Positions 1 to 8,841 are shown, counted from the stretch's first letter. The stretch is DNA of 64,000 nt from Humibacter ginsenosidimutans (GCF_007859675.1 NZ_CP042305.1:3224001-3288000), one strand, 5' to 3'. Translations and numbers: made by a program. The notes: a model not told the origin generated them from the letters alone.

Positions 1-1037
1 TCGCACCCGCATGACGCGCGGAGAACGAGCTCGACGTCGAGCTCGTGGTGGGTGGGGCCTTGTGCCGACCCGTCGATGAGTCGGAAGAGTTGTTCTGCGG
101 CGAACCTCGACATCTGTTCGGCCGGCACTCTCACGGTGGTGAGCGCGGGGGTCGCCACGCGGGCGAGACCGAAGTCGTCGAAGCCGACGATGGCAACGTC
201 GTCGGGGACCCGGATGCCGCGGCTCCGCAGCACGCGCGAGCCGCCGAGGGCCATGTCGTCGTTGGCGAACACGATGCCGTCGAAGCGGATGCCGTCGGCG
301 AGCAACTGCTCCACCGCCGCCGCGCCGGATGCTTCGCTGAGGTCGCCCTCGATGATGTGGGACGTCTCGTCGAGACCGTGGGCGCGCACCGCCCGAAGAA
401 AGCCTTCACGACGATCGACACCGGTCTGGTGATCGAGCGTTCCTGTGACGTGTACGGGCGCGGTGACTCCATGCACGTCGATCAGATGCTCGGTGATGGC
501 TTCGGTGGCGCGCACGTCGTCGATCCCCACGCTCACGGCGTCCGGCAGATATGGGAAATTTCCGATCAGAACGACCGGCAGTCCGGTCTTGACGAGCGCT
601 TCGATGTTGGGATCGTCGATCGCGGAGCTCGTGACGATCGCACCGTCGGCCGTGCGCGATCGCATGACCCGCTCGTAGGCCACAACGCCGTGCGCCTCAT
701 CGGGATTGGTCGAGACGATGAGCTGAGAGTCGTGTTCGTTGGCGGCGGAGGCGACGCCCGTGAGCACATGCATGAAGTAGAGGTGACCGAACACGTGCTG
801 CGACGTGTTCGGCACGACGACGGCGATGGCGCCGGCACGCTGCTTGCGAAGGGCTCGGCCGGCGGAGCTGGGCACATAGCCGAGCTCGTCAGCGGCTTTG
901 CGGACCGCGTCCCGTGTCTTCTCGCTGATGCGCTCGTGGCCTGAAAGGGCCATAGAGGCGGCCGCCGTCGTGACTCCGACGCGGGACGCGACGTCTTTCA
1001 GGGTGACCGACGCGTGTCCATCGGGCTTCTTCGCCAT
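1..1037 (-). CDS. LacI-family transcriptional regulator (3' end cut by window)
   Basis: This is a DNA-binding repressor that probably senses a sugar. Translated from the ATG at 1037, the N-terminus (about residues 11-60) is a LacI helix-turn-helix (TLKDVASRVGVTTAAASMAL, then ISEKTRDAVRKAADELGY). A periplasmic-binding-protein-like effector domain follows (IDDPNIEAL, VAIVGFDDF). About 345 residues are visible and the reading ends in a typical LacI C-terminus (LVLRASCG), so only a few codons are missing. A GGAGGC Shine-Dalgarno precedes the start. Two TTTATCGATTAA boxes directly upstream suggest autoregulation. The regulated genes lie outside the window. Confidence 0.93.
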   Translation of the reverse strand, partial: MAKKPDGHASVTLKDVASRVGVTTAAASMALSGHERISEKTRDAVRKAADELGYVPSSAGRALRKQRAGAIAVVVPNTSQHVFGHLYFMHVLTGVASAANEHDSQLIVSTNPDEAHGVVAYERVMRSRTADGAIVTSSAIDDPNIEALVKTGLPVVLIGNFPYLPDAVSVGIDDVRATEAITEHLIDVHGVTAPVHVTGTLDHQTGVDRREGFLRAVRAHGLDETSHIIEGDLSEASGAAAVEQLLADGIRFDGIVFANDDMALGGSRVLRSRGIRVPDDVAIVGFDDFGLARVATPALTTVRVPAEQMSRFAAEQLFRLIDGSAQGPTHHELDVELVLRASCGC

Positions 1038-1051
1038 CGTGCCTCCAGTGC

Positions 1052-1087
1052 TTTATCGATTAACTTAGCGGGTGTTTTATCGATTAA
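1052..1087. promoter_or_regulatory. Tandem LacI-type operators
   Basis: Two copies of TTTATCGATTAA (1052-1063 and 1076-1087) lie 24 bp apart, just upstream of the LacI start. Each is a near-palindrome around a central CG, as is usual for LacI-family operators. Their position next to the regulator start supports autorepression. The site assignment is an inference from sequence alone. Confidence 0.6.
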
Positions 1088-1134
1088 GCAAGCGGCTGTC
1101 CCACTGCCTTCTGGAACCGGCCGCGAATCGGTGA

Positions 1135-1662
1135 TCAGCTCTTGAGTCGGTCCCGTGACTCCGAGTGCGGCCCGTCGGGTGTCCCATGCCGATATCCCGG
1201 ATGCACGTCGACGTCGAGACCGAGGCTCGCGGCCAGGGCTGTCAGAAGCACGTGGAGCTCGCCGCGCTGCTCGGCGCTGAGCCCCTTGGCGATCGTCGCC
1301 TCCTGTGCCTCTGCCGCCTTGCGCAGCTCGTCGAGGAGCGCGCGGCCTGACTCGGTGAGGCCGAGGTGCTGTGCGCGGCGATCGGTCTCACCTCGCGTTC
1401 TCTGCGCGAGTCCTTTGCGCTCGAGCCCGTCGACGAGCGCGACGACCCGGCTCGGCGCCGTGCCGAGCCGATCGGCGAGTTCGCGCTGCGTGATGGCCGG
1501 CCCGCGCCCGATGATGCGCACGACGCCCGCCTCTGACGGCGTGACACCGAGCGCACGCACCTGCTCGGCGAACACCTCGGCCGAGCGTGTTCCGAGCTGC
1601 GAGAGCAGAAAGCCGATCCGTGCGGGACGTTCGGCGGCTGGCATGCCTTCAGAATACTGCAT
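1135..1662 (-). CDS. MarR-family transcriptional regulator
   Basis: This is a winged-helix regulator of 175 residues. The core runs from about residue 30 to 145: ITQRELADRLGTAPSRVVALVDGLERKGL is the helix-turn-helix, and RGETDRRAQHLGLTESGRALL is the wing with the DxR motif typical of MarR. The C-terminus is a short His/Asp-rich tail. It is divergent from the two membrane-protein genes at 1698-2776, which are its most likely targets. An alternative start is the Met at 1644. The ligand is unknown. Confidence 0.88.
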   Translation of the reverse strand: MQYSEGMPAAERPARIGFLLSQLGTRSAEVFAEQVRALGVTPSEAGVVRIIGRGPAITQRELADRLGTAPSRVVALVDGLERKGLAQRTRGETDRRAQHLGLTESGRALLDELRKAAEAQEATIAKGLSAEQRGELHVLLTALAASLGLDVDVHPGYRHGTPDGPHSESRDRLKS

Positions 1663-1697
1663 TGACAGGATGATTCATGAGGAGAACAATTACAGAC

Positions 1698-2339
1698 ATG
1701 ACTGATCAAGCGCACGGCGACACACCGATCCGTCGCCCCGATGGCCCGCCGGCGGGGGTGCTGGCTCTGATCGTCCTCGTTTTCACGATCGCCTCGGTCG
1801 TGGCCTACGCTGCCGGCTCCGCGTTCTGGACCGGATTCTTCGCGTTCGCGGCGTCCATTCCGCTCGGCATCTACGCGGCGACGATCTATGCGCGCCAGCT
1901 GCGGTTGGGCATCCGTGTTCCGGGGCCCGGCATCAGTTTCTTCGGCGGCATCTCCGCCTCCGTGATGCTCGGTGTCTCGGGACTGCTCGGCTGGGCGCAA
2001 TCGCGCGTCGACGGCCTCTCGCCAGCGGTGTCCCGTCTCGTGCGCGAGGTCGCGTTCGTGCTCGGCGGAGTGGGGTTCGTCTGCGGGCTGGGGCTGCTCA
2101 TCGCGGGCATCGCCGTGCCTGCCGTCATTCTGCGCCTCGTGCCGCGCTGGCTCGCCTGGGCGGGCCTCGTGCTCGGCGCACTCGGCGAGATCGCCTTTCT
2201 CGCGCTGCTCTGGGACGGGCTCGACGTGCTGCTGCCGATCGTCCGGTTCCTCGGTCTGGCCTGGCTCGCAGCCATGGGCTTCCTGCTGCCCCGCAATCGG
2301 CACGACGTCGAGCGTCGCACGCCCAGGGCATCCCGATGA
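1698..2339 (+). CDS. Multi-pass membrane protein (DUF4386-like), function unknown
   Basis: This protein of about 213 residues has five to six hydrophobic segments (LALIVLVFTIASVVAYAAG, FFAFAASIPLGIYAATIY and others) and an Arg-rich tail. It resembles DUF4386-type actinobacterial membrane proteins, but that assignment is tentative. The ATG at 1698 is preferred because AGGAGAA lies upstream at a usable distance; an in-frame ATG at 1677 would add seven residues. Its stop overlaps the next start (ATGA), so the two genes are translationally coupled. It is divergent from the MarR gene. Confidence 0.75.
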   Translation: MTDQAHGDTPIRRPDGPPAGVLALIVLVFTIASVVAYAAGSAFWTGFFAFAASIPLGIYAATIYARQLRLGIRVPGPGISFFGGISASVMLGVSGLLGWAQSRVDGLSPAVSRLVREVAFVLGGVGFVCGLGLLIAGIAVPAVILRLVPRWLAWAGLVLGALGEIAFLALLWDGLDVLLPIVRFLGLAWLAAMGFLLPRNRHDVERRTPRASR

Positions 2340-2776
2340 ACGAGAAGAGCCTCGCGGGCATGCGCGGAACGCTGCTCGCCGGCATCCTCATGCTGCTGAC
2401 CGAGTACGCACTGGGCGTGCTCACCCAGCTCTACGGCAGAGCTCCCGCGTCCGACGACGGCCTCTCCGTCTTCGGTGCGTTCTGGGCGTCCGTCGTCGAT
2501 GGGCCGGTGCTGCTGACGCTTCATGCGATCGTGGGAACGTTGCTGATCGCCAATGGCGTCACCGCGGTCATCCGGGCGATCCGCCTTCGCGGCGGCGGGC
2601 TCATCGGCCTGACGATCGCAGCCGCGCTGTGCATGCTCGCCGCCTGGGGAGCGGGCTCATCCCTGGTCGCGGGCTACGGCGTCGTGTCGCTGCTGATCAT
2701 GGCGCTGGGCGCCGCAGCGGCGATCGGATGCTATGCCGTCGCGCTGTTCCGCATTCCCGCTCCCGTCGCGGGCTGA
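2336..2776 (+). CDS. Small integral membrane protein, function unknown
   Basis: This protein has 146 residues and four predicted membrane helices (for example TLLAGILMLLTEYALGVL and LIGLTIAAALCMLAAWG). It overlaps the preceding membrane-protein gene by 4 nt, so the two are one operon. No enzymatic motif is visible. It ends 3 nt before the convergent panD stop. MarR-controlled pairs of this type are often stress or transport accessories, but nothing in the sequence proves a role. Confidence 0.75.
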   Translation: MNEKSLAGMRGTLLAGILMLLTEYALGVLTQLYGRAPASDDGLSVFGAFWASVVDGPVLLTLHAIVGTLLIANGVTAVIRAIRLRGGGLIGLTIAAALCMLAAWGAGSSLVAGYGVVSLLIMALGAAAAIGCYAVALFRIPAPVAG

Positions 2777-2779
2777 GCC

Positions 2780-3199
2780 TCAGAGGGCGTGCGACGGTCG
2801 CTGCACTCCAGGCGTGACGGCCTCGGCCGGGTCGCTGCCCAGAGCGAGGATGCCGTTGCCCGCGTCGACGTGCACGACCCGCGGCACGAAGGCGCGCGCC
2901 TCCGCGTCATCGAACTGGGCGTACGAGATGACGATGACCGTGTCGCCCACATCGACCAGGTGCGCGGCAGCGCCGTTGACCCCGATGACGCCACTGCCGC
3001 GTTCGCCCGGAATGAGATACGTCTCGAGACGGGCGCCGTTGGTCACATCGACGATGGCGACCTGCTCACCGGGCAGCAGGTCGGCGGCATCCATCAGATC
3101 GAGGTCGACCGTGAGCGACCCGACGTAGTGGAGATCGGCGTGGGTGACGACGGCACGGTGGATCTTCGACTTGAACATGGTGCGCAGCACGTGCTCCAT
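2780..3199 (-). CDS. panD: Aspartate 1-decarboxylase
   Basis: PanD makes beta-alanine from L-aspartate for pantothenate and coenzyme A. The 139-residue protein carries the family signature [20 protein letters not shown]. Self-cleavage at the Gly-Ser bond of YVGS creates the pyruvoyl cofactor. [18 protein letters not shown] and [11 protein letters not shown] match the conserved core. The length is normal for actinobacteria. The start [12 protein letters not shown] fits the family N-terminus. The gene is monocistronic, convergent with the small membrane gene and followed by the EamA exporter on the same strand. Confidence 0.97.
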   Translation of the reverse strand: MEHVLRTMFKSKIHRAVVTHADLHYVGSLTVDLDLMDAADLLPGEQVAIVDVTNGARLETYLIPGERGSGVIGVNGAAAHLVDVGDTVIVISYAQFDDAEARAFVPRVVHVDAGNGILALGSDPAEAVTPGVQRPSHAL

Positions 3200-3238
3200 C
3201 CAAGCAGGCCCTGCTCACCGGCCGAAGCACGGGAGCGA

Positions 3239-4171
3239 TCAGGGGCCGGGGCGAGAGCCGGACCCGGAACTGCCGCTGCGTGCGTCAGCCGGAGCTCGTT
3301 CGCTGTGCGCGGCGATGCCGATGATGACCAGGGCGATGCCGGCCACGGTGAGAGGCGTCGGAATCTGACCGAGCACCACCGCACCGATGATCGCGGCGGA
3401 GGCGGGCAGCAGCGCCATCATCAGCGCATAGGCCGCCCGGCTGAGCTTGGCCATGGCCAGCTGGTCCGTGACATAGGGGATGACGGAGGAGCACACGCCG
3501 ACCCCGACGCCCCACGCCAGCCACAGCGGGTGCGTGAACGCCGGCAGCGCGGGCACGATCCCCCACGCGGAGATCACAACGGCGGCGATCAGCATGGCGA
3601 CACCGAGCTGGTCCACTCCGCTGAGCCGCCCCGAGGTGCCGTCGCCCGCTGCCGGCCGGTTGGCGATGCGGTGGCCGAGCACGATATAGATCGCGAAGCA
3701 GGCCGCATTCGCCACAGCGAACACGAGACCCATGGGATCGGTCGCGAACGCGTGAACCGACAACGCCGCGACTCCCGCGATCACGACGAGCAGGGCGAGC
3801 GTGTTCCGCGCCGTGCGAGTGCCGTAGGCGGCGACCGCGACCACTCCGACGAACTCGATCGTGCCAACGGTCGCAAGATCGAGCCGAGCGATGGCCAGAT
3901 AGAAGACGGTGTTCATGCCGGCCAGCACGACGCCGAGCGCGAGGTAGACGATCTTCTGCTGCCGGGCGGAACGCATCCAGACCCGCCATGGCCGTCGCCA
4001 CAGTGCGAACACGATCGCGGCCGACGCCACGCGCAGCCATGCGACCCCGGTCGGGGCCACGTGCACGAAGAGCAGCACCGCGAACGACGGGCCGAGGTAG
4101 TGGAAGACCGCGCTGCCCAGAAAGTAGCCGGATGCCTGCACCTTGGCCGAGCGCACATCCTTCGTTCTCAT
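3239..4171 (-). CDS. EamA/RhtA-family transporter
   Basis: This ten-helix drug/metabolite transporter of 310 residues has two EamA repeats (about residues 15-140 and 165-290), typical of RhtA-like amino acid or homoserine exporters. The start MRTKDVRSAK at 4171 is chosen because the upstream in-frame extension is Arg/Ser-rich non-membrane sequence that overlaps the divergent regulator. An Lrp/AsnC regulator begins 94 bp away on the other strand. This arrangement is common for amino acid exporters and suggests regulation by amino acid level. The substrate is not proven. Confidence 0.88.
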   Translation of the reverse strand: MRTKDVRSAKVQASGYFLGSAVFHYLGPSFAVLLFVHVAPTGVAWLRVASAAIVFALWRRPWRVWMRSARQQKIVYLALGVVLAGMNTVFYLAIARLDLATVGTIEFVGVVAVAAYGTRTARNTLALLVVIAGVAALSVHAFATDPMGLVFAVANAACFAIYIVLGHRIANRPAAGDGTSGRLSGVDQLGVAMLIAAVVISAWGIVPALPAFTHPLWLAWGVGVGVCSSVIPYVTDQLAMAKLSRAAYALMMALLPASAAIIGAVVLGQIPTPLTVAGIALVIIGIAAHSERAPADARSGSSGSGSRPGP

Positions 4172-4265
4172 CGACTCCAGCTTGTGAGGCTGTGCGCGGA
4201 TTCGCCATAGCGAGAATGTGGCTGATGGCCCGTACCGACCGATGATCCGAAAGTAGAATGGTCGA

Positions 4266-4739
4266 ATGGCTGATGCATCGATGAACACGGTGCTCGATGC
4301 GGTGGATCGGGCCATCCTCACCGAGCTGATCGCCGACGCGCGCATGCCGATGAGCGAGGTCGCGCGTCGTGCCGGCGTCTCGGCGCCGACCGCCGCCGAG
4401 CGGCTGCGCAAGCTGGAGGCCGCCGGCGTCGTCACCGGCTATCGCGCCGTGATCGATCCGGCCGCGCTCGGTCTCACGGTGAGTGCCTGGGTGCGGGTGC
4501 GCCCCGCCACGGGGCAGCTTCCGCGCATCGCCGAGCTGGCGCGCATGACTCCGACGATCACGGAGTGTCACCGCACCACGGGCGAGGACTGCTTTCTGAT
4601 GCACGTGCACGCACCGACAGTCGCGGCGCTCGAGGACGTGCTCGACAGCTTCCTGCTCTACGGGCAGACGATCACGGCGGTGACGGTGTCGACTCCTGTG
4701 CCGCCGCGCGCCGTGCCGCTGGCACGCGACGCGGAGTGA
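4266..4739 (+). CDS. Lrp/AsnC-family transcriptional regulator
   Basis: This 157-residue protein has an N-terminal helix-turn-helix (LDAVDRAILTELIADARMPM, then SEVARRAGVSAPTAAERLRKL). A C-terminal RAM ligand-binding domain follows (SAWVRVRPATGQLPRI, ECHRTTGEDCFLMHV). The conserved G-DCF-L loop of the effector site is present. It is divergent from the EamA exporter and probably controls it in response to an amino acid. Confidence 0.94.
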   Translation: MADASMNTVLDAVDRAILTELIADARMPMSEVARRAGVSAPTAAERLRKLEAAGVVTGYRAVIDPAALGLTVSAWVRVRPATGQLPRIAELARMTPTITECHRTTGEDCFLMHVHAPTVAALEDVLDSFLLYGQTITAVTVSTPVPPRAVPLARDAE

Positions 4740-4769
4740 TCGCGGGCCGGCTGCCCGAGTGACGAGGCG

Positions 4770-4898
4770 CTATGCCCCTTCGCGATCCGGGAAGTCGAGG
4801 TACAGGGTCATGTCGATGGGCTGCGTCTTCGTGTCGACGAAGACGGAGTCGGCGTCGCCCGAACGCGACGTGACGGTGATCGAAACGGGAATGCGCAT
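4770..4898 (-). CDS. Small 42-residue protein downstream of ECF sigma operon
   Basis: This short ORF starts with ATG at 4898 and ends with TAG. A strong GAGGAG Shine-Dalgarno sits 8 nt before the start. The product begins MRIPVSITVTSRSGDADSVF and ends TLYLDFPDREGA. It is acidic, beta-strand-like and has no membrane segment or cysteine. It is the third gene on the strand after the sigma factor (5499-6065) and the membrane partner (4981-5502), with an 82-nt gap. I know no family for it. The good ribosome site and Microbacteriaceae-like codon use argue that it is translated. Its role could be in sigma control or be independent. Confidence 0.6.
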   Translation of the reverse strand: MRIPVSITVTSRSGDADSVFVDTKTQPIDMTLYLDFPDREGA

Positions 4899-4980
4899 TG
4901 TTCGTGCTCCTCACGTTGTGAGCTTGTGGTCTTTGTTGTTCTGTCGGTGCTCTGGTCTGATCGGTGGATGCCGCCGGCGG

Positions 4981-5502
4981 CTAGTCGCCCGGCGCGGCGA
5001 GCCCGAGCGCGTCGCAGAACCGCGGCGCGCCGAGCGAGTTCTTGTTCGGGAGAACGGCGATGCGCCCGTCGGCGAGCAGGCAGGCGGTCGGATCGGGAAC
5101 GTGCACAGCCGCAGGTGTCGTCGAGCCGTCTGACTTCGTCGGAACAGCGCGGTAGCCGGCCTCGCACGTCGCCACGGCCAGCTTCACCCGCGCGTCGATG
5201 TCGGCGAGGTCGGCGGTGCTGTCGCCGGGGCTGCCCGCCGCGTTCTGGAACATGGTCGTTCCGTGCGGCGCGTCCAGATCCGTCGACGTGTAGCAGTCGA
5301 AGCTCGAGTTGCGCGCCTGCGCGGAGGCCAGCTGCACGGCCACGGTGCCTGCCGTCGTCGCTCCGGCGACGAGCACGGCGATGGAGAGTCCGATGGTCAA
5401 CGAAACGCGGCGCCGGCGGCGACGCTGGAGCGGAACGGCGGCCATGAGTCGCTCGCGCATGCGGGCGACATCGGCATCGCTCGGCGGAAGGAACGTCGTC
5501 AT
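4981..5502 (-). CDS. Membrane-anchored protein, putative regulator of the adjacent ECF sigma factor
   Basis: This protein has 173 residues. The N-terminus (about 1-33) is cytoplasmic and Arg-rich, one membrane helix lies at about 34-58 (SLTIGLSIAVLVAGATTAGT), and the outer domain of about 115 residues has four cysteines (contexts FDCYTS, ATCEAG, TACLLA, RFCDAL). The start overlaps the sigma stop by 4 nt, so the two are translationally coupled. That arrangement is typical of anti-sigma factors, but no HxxxCxxC zinc anti-sigma motif is present. The extracytoplasmic cysteines could form disulfides and sense the outside. The anti-sigma role is an inference from position. Confidence 0.72.
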   Translation of the reverse strand: MTTFLPPSDADVARMRERLMAAVPLQRRRRRRVSLTIGLSIAVLVAGATTAGTVAVQLASAQARNSSFDCYTSTDLDAPHGTTMFQNAAGSPGDSTADLADIDARVKLAVATCEAGYRAVPTKSDGSTTPAAVHVPDPTACLLADGRIAVLPNKNSLGAPRFCDALGLAAPGD

Positions 5503-6065
5503 CTCGGGTACACCTCCTGGTTCGTGTCGATGGAATGGCGGAGGCGGGCGCGCAGGCGGGAGAGCCGATTGCGCACGCCGCCGTGGCTCATGCCCAGCAC
5601 CTCGGCCGCCTCCTTGTAGGTGAGGTGGCCGATGATGCAGAGCTCGAAGAGACGGCGATCGTCTTTGGTGAGTTCATCGACGGCATCGGCGACGGACCGT
5701 CGAAGCGCGTTGAACTCGGCGATCTCCTCGGCCGACTCCGACGTCGCGATGGTGGCGGCGGCATCCATGCTCCAGCGCTTGGCCAGTTCGCGGGCGACCG
5801 CACGCTGCTTGTTCCTGCAGTGATTGCGGCACGTCACCAGCAGCCAGGGCAGCACGGAGTCGCCAGGCAGCACGATGGACTTGGCCTTCGCGACGAACGT
5901 GAGGAACACCTCGTGCGTGGCGTCTTCGGCGTCTTCACGCGAGCGCAACTCGACGAGCGCGTAGCGGTAGACCGCCCGCACGTGACGCTCGTAGAGCACG
6001 CCGAGGGCATCCTGATGCCCGGCGGCGATGCGCGAGAGAAGTTCTCGCTCGGTGAGTGCGCCCAT
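5499..6065 (-). CDS. ECF-type RNA polymerase sigma factor
   Basis: This 188-residue protein carries sigma region 2 (about 20-90: ALGVLYERHVRAVYRYALVE, EDAEDATHEVFL) and region 4 (about 130-180: LTYKEAAEVLGMSHGGVRNR). It directs transcription of a small regulon, probably an envelope or stress response. The start MGALTERELLSRIA at 6065 is chosen from the conserved N-terminus; no good Shine-Dalgarno precedes it. The membrane-anchored partner overlaps its stop. The divergent secreted crystallin-like gene is a plausible target. Confidence 0.92.
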   Translation of the reverse strand: MGALTERELLSRIAAGHQDALGVLYERHVRAVYRYALVELRSREDAEDATHEVFLTFVAKAKSIVLPGDSVLPWLLVTCRNHCRNKQRAVARELAKRWSMDAAATIATSESAEEIAEFNALRRSVADAVDELTKDDRRLFELCIIGHLTYKEAAEVLGMSHGGVRNRLSRLRARLRHSIDTNQEVYPR

Positions 6066-6188
6066 GTTAAGAAGTGTCTGCCGGGTTCGATTCGTCTCAG
6101 AAAAGGTCTTGCACCGTCTTGAGCGAGTTGACACGATGCCCTGGTGGACTCCCCGGTTCGGGGCCCAATGACGTGAGGGGAAGAATAC

Positions 6189-6758
6189 GTGAGCACTCGT
6201 CGGACTCGTCGACTCAGCGCAGGATTCATCGGTGCGATCGCCGGCACCATCGTCGTTCTCGGCGCCGCCGTGCCGGCGCACGCGGACGCGGTCGGTGACG
6301 CCGGGCAGAACTGCGGGGTCTTCGTCGACACCGGCCAGACGATCTGCGTGGATGCAGGCCAGGACCTGCACGCCGCGGTCACCGCCGACACGGGCAAGAC
6401 CATCGTCACGGCGGCGACGGGTGCGAGCGCCCCCGCCGCGGTGTCGCGCGCTGCTGTCGCCGCGGCCAGCACCTCGTATCTGCTCGGACGTCTCTACGAC
6501 GACCAGAACTACGGCGGCAGCTACCTCGAGCTCTACGGCTCCGGCTCGGGCTGCACGTCATCGAACGGGTTCGGCTTCGCGAACATCGGATCGGCGTGGT
6601 ACGGCAGGGTCAGCTCGTTCCGCGGCTACTCGAACTGCGAGGTCAAGATCTTCTCGAGCACCAGCTACGGCGGTTCGTCGTACGGGTTCTACGCCTCGTC
6701 GTCGTACGTGGGCAGCGCGATGAACGACAAGGCGAGGTCGGTGCAGTTCCACTCCTGA
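6189..6758 (+). CDS. Secreted beta/gamma-crystallin-like (I36 inhibitor-like) protein
   Basis: This protein has 189 residues. An Arg-rich signal peptide (residues 1 to about 33) ends near VPAHA-DA. The C-terminal half (about 95-189) has two Greek-key-like repeats rich in Gly/Ser/Tyr (LYDDQNYGGSYLELYG and KIFSSTSYGGSSYGFYAS), as in beta/gamma-crystallin and Streptomyces peptidase-inhibitor I36 proteins. The start is GTG with a GAGGGGAAG ribosome site. A TTGACA hexamer lies at 6128-6133. It is divergent from the ECF sigma gene. The role may be protease inhibition or calcium-stabilised surface binding; neither is shown. Confidence 0.8.
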   Translation: MSTRRTRRLSAGFIGAIAGTIVVLGAAVPAHADAVGDAGQNCGVFVDTGQTICVDAGQDLHAAVTADTGKTIVTAATGASAPAAVSRAAVAAASTSYLLGRLYDDQNYGGSYLELYGSGSGCTSSNGFGFANIGSAWYGRVSSFRGYSNCEVKIFSSTSYGGSSYGFYASSSYVGSAMNDKARSVQFHS

Positions 6759-6838
6759 TCGAACGCGCGGCGCGGGAGAGTATCGCAACACTCCGTCGAG
6801 GGTCCACGTCCAGCGTCAGGCCGATTTACGTTGAGCGC

Positions 6839-7342
6839 ATGGACGACGACATCGAGCCGACACCGGAGCAGCTGCTTGCCGCTCTGGATGCCAGCGAGCT
6901 CGTCGAGTCCGTCGGCGCGCTCACCGAGACGCAGCGCGGCGACCTGCTCGAACGCGTTGCTCTGCTGGTGGGGGCCAACCAGGCACTCAGCGTTGACGAG
7001 TTCAGGAGCGAGCTGGGGGACATCCTCGACTCCGGCCCGACGTTCCACGCTGTGCTGCACGGTGGACAGTTCGACGGGCAGGTCATGGAGCTCGAGCCGG
7101 AGGAGTACGAGCGCAACCTGGTGTGCGCGGCGGTGGAGCGGGCATCCGGGATCGCGACCGAAGCGGAGCACGGCTCGGCTCGGCACGCGCGGCCGGCGGA
7201 GACCAGATGGAATTCGCTGTACCGCGCGAGCTCGGGGGCACCGGCGCCCGGTGCGACAGTGCACTACGAGTTCGGCGGGCTCGTGGTGACGGGCGAGGCG
7301 GCGGGCGACGCGGCCGGCGAGACGGAGCAGCAGGCATCCTGA
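6839..7342 (+). CDS. Hypothetical acidic cytoplasmic protein
   Basis: This 167-residue protein has a Glu/Asp-rich helical N-terminus (IEPTPEQLLAALDASELVES, LTETQRGDLLERVALLVG) and a C-terminal half with a possible beta sheet (GATVHYEFGGLVVTG). It has no signal peptide or membrane segment. I do not recognise a family. It sits between the crystallin-like gene and the LCP gene on the same strand, with no strong ribosome site. Confidence 0.55.
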   Translation: MDDDIEPTPEQLLAALDASELVESVGALTETQRGDLLERVALLVGANQALSVDEFRSELGDILDSGPTFHAVLHGGQFDGQVMELEPEEYERNLVCAAVERASGIATEAEHGSARHARPAETRWNSLYRASSGAPAPGATVHYEFGGLVVTGEAAGDAAGETEQQAS

Positions 7343-7434
7343 GGCAGTAGGTGTCGCCGGCGTCGGCTGGGCCGCGACCCGCATCGGAGTGCGCGATTTG
7401 CGTCTTCGACCTGTCGACCGCCTAGGGTGGTGCG

Positions 7435-8841
7435 GTGGCAACGAGGACTTCACAGCGCGAACAGCCGGGGCCACGCCGCTCGGGGGCGGACGGTCAGCCC
7501 ACCGGGCAGGCGGAATCGACGGGACCACGGCGGACCGAGCGTCGCGACGAGTCGGCACAGCGCTCAGCGCAGGAGCCGACCGAGCTGCGCACCATCGCCA
7601 GGCACGGCAAGCTGCACCGCAAACCGTGGGCGACCTTCGGCAAGGTCGTGGCATCGGTCGCCACTGTCGCGCTGGTCAGCGTGCTGGGCATCGGGGCGGT
7701 GGCCGCGGCCAACCTCGTCGCCGACGCCAAGCCGTCTGTGCATCTGGTGGGCGAGAAGCCCGGTGCGATTCCCGACATCGGCGCACTCGACGGTGGCGTG
7801 AACATCCTGCTCACCGCGACCGACACGCGAACGGGTCAAGGCGGAGCGTGGGGCACGACGGAGGACAGCTCGGGTGCCGGCCTCAACGACGTCACCATGC
7901 TCGTGCACCTCTCGCAAGATCACACGCACGCCGTCGTGGTGAGCTTTCCGCGCGACCTGATGCTGGCCATCCCGGAGTGCCCCGACGGCAACGGCGGCTG
8001 GAACAGCGCGATGTCGTTGCAGCCGCTGAACACCACACTCTCCGACGGTGGCGTGGCGTGCACCGTGCTGACCATCGAGCAGCTCACGGGAATCAAGATC
8101 CCGTTCGCGGGTGTCGTCGACTTCAGCGGAGTGGTCGCGATGTCGAACGCGGTAGGCGGCGTGCCGGTGTGCATCACCGGTGGCGGCATCCACGACGAGC
8201 ACACGAACCTCGACCTGCCAGACGGAACCTCGGTGCTCAAGGGCATGGAGGCCGCGGAGTTCCTGCGCACCCGGTACGGGGTGGGCGACGGCTCCGACCT
8301 CGGTCGCATCAGCAACACGCAGGTGTTCCTCTCCTCGCTCGTTCGCACGGTGATGACCAAGGCCACGCTCACCGACCCGGTCAAGGTCTGGGGACTCGCG
8401 AAGGCCGCGCTGGCGCACATCCAGTGGTCCGACTCGCTCAACAACGTGACGACGCTCTATCAGATCGTGATGGCGGCGAAGGACATCGACTTCGGCAACA
8501 TCGTCTTCGTGCAGTACCCGGTGGGCACCGATCCCGACGACCCGGGCAAGGTGATCGCGGACGACGAGTCGGCGGCGACGCTGATGGATGCCGTCAAGAA
8601 CGACCAGCCGATCCAGCTCACAGGCGGCACCGGCGTCGGGTCCGTGGACGACTCGACGGCAGCGGGAAAGACGGATGCCTCGAGCGGCACGGATGCCTCC
8701 GGCGCGTCGTCGAAAGCGAGCGGCTCGGCAAGCTCGTCGAAGCCGAAGTCGTCGGCATCCGCGGCTCCTCCGGTTGCGCTGTCCGAAGACGTCAAGGGCC
8801 AGACCGCCGCCACGCAGACGTGCTCGAAGGGCAACAACTGA
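7435..8841 (+). CDS. LytR-CpsA-Psr (LCP) family cell-wall glycopolymer ligase
   Basis: LCP enzymes attach teichoic acid- or arabinogalactan-like polymers to peptidoglycan on the outer face of the membrane. The 468-residue protein has a cytoplasmic basic N-terminus, one membrane helix at about 70-97 and the LCP domain at about 115-340. Conserved features are NILLTATDTR, the Arg of SFPRDLM, AAEFLRTRYGVGDGSDLGRI (the R-x-R and D residues bind phosphate) and a terminal Ser/Ala/Lys-rich tail (about 395-440). The start is GTG at 7435. It is probably monocistronic. Confidence 0.92.
   Translation: MATRTSQREQPGPRRSGADGQPTGQAESTGPRRTERRDESAQRSAQEPTELRTIARHGKLHRKPWATFGKVVASVATVALVSVLGIGAVAAANLVADAKPSVHLVGEKPGAIPDIGALDGGVNILLTATDTRTGQGGAWGTTEDSSGAGLNDVTMLVHLSQDHTHAVVVSFPRDLMLAIPECPDGNGGWNSAMSLQPLNTTLSDGGVACTVLTIEQLTGIKIPFAGVVDFSGVVAMSNAVGGVPVCITGGGIHDEHTNLDLPDGTSVLKGMEAAEFLRTRYGVGDGSDLGRISNTQVFLSSLVRTVMTKATLTDPVKVWGLAKAALAHIQWSDSLNNVTTLYQIVMAAKDIDFGNIVFVQYPVGTDPDDPGKVIADDESAATLMDAVKNDQPIQLTGGTGVGSVDDSTAAGKTDASSGTDASGASSKASGSASSSKPKSSASAAPPVALSEDVKGQTAATQTCSKGNN

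Noticed and set aside
2789..4210. Long open frame on the plus strand across panD and the EamA gene
   Set aside because: It is the antisense shadow of two clear genes; the product is Arg/Asp/His-rich with no family match.
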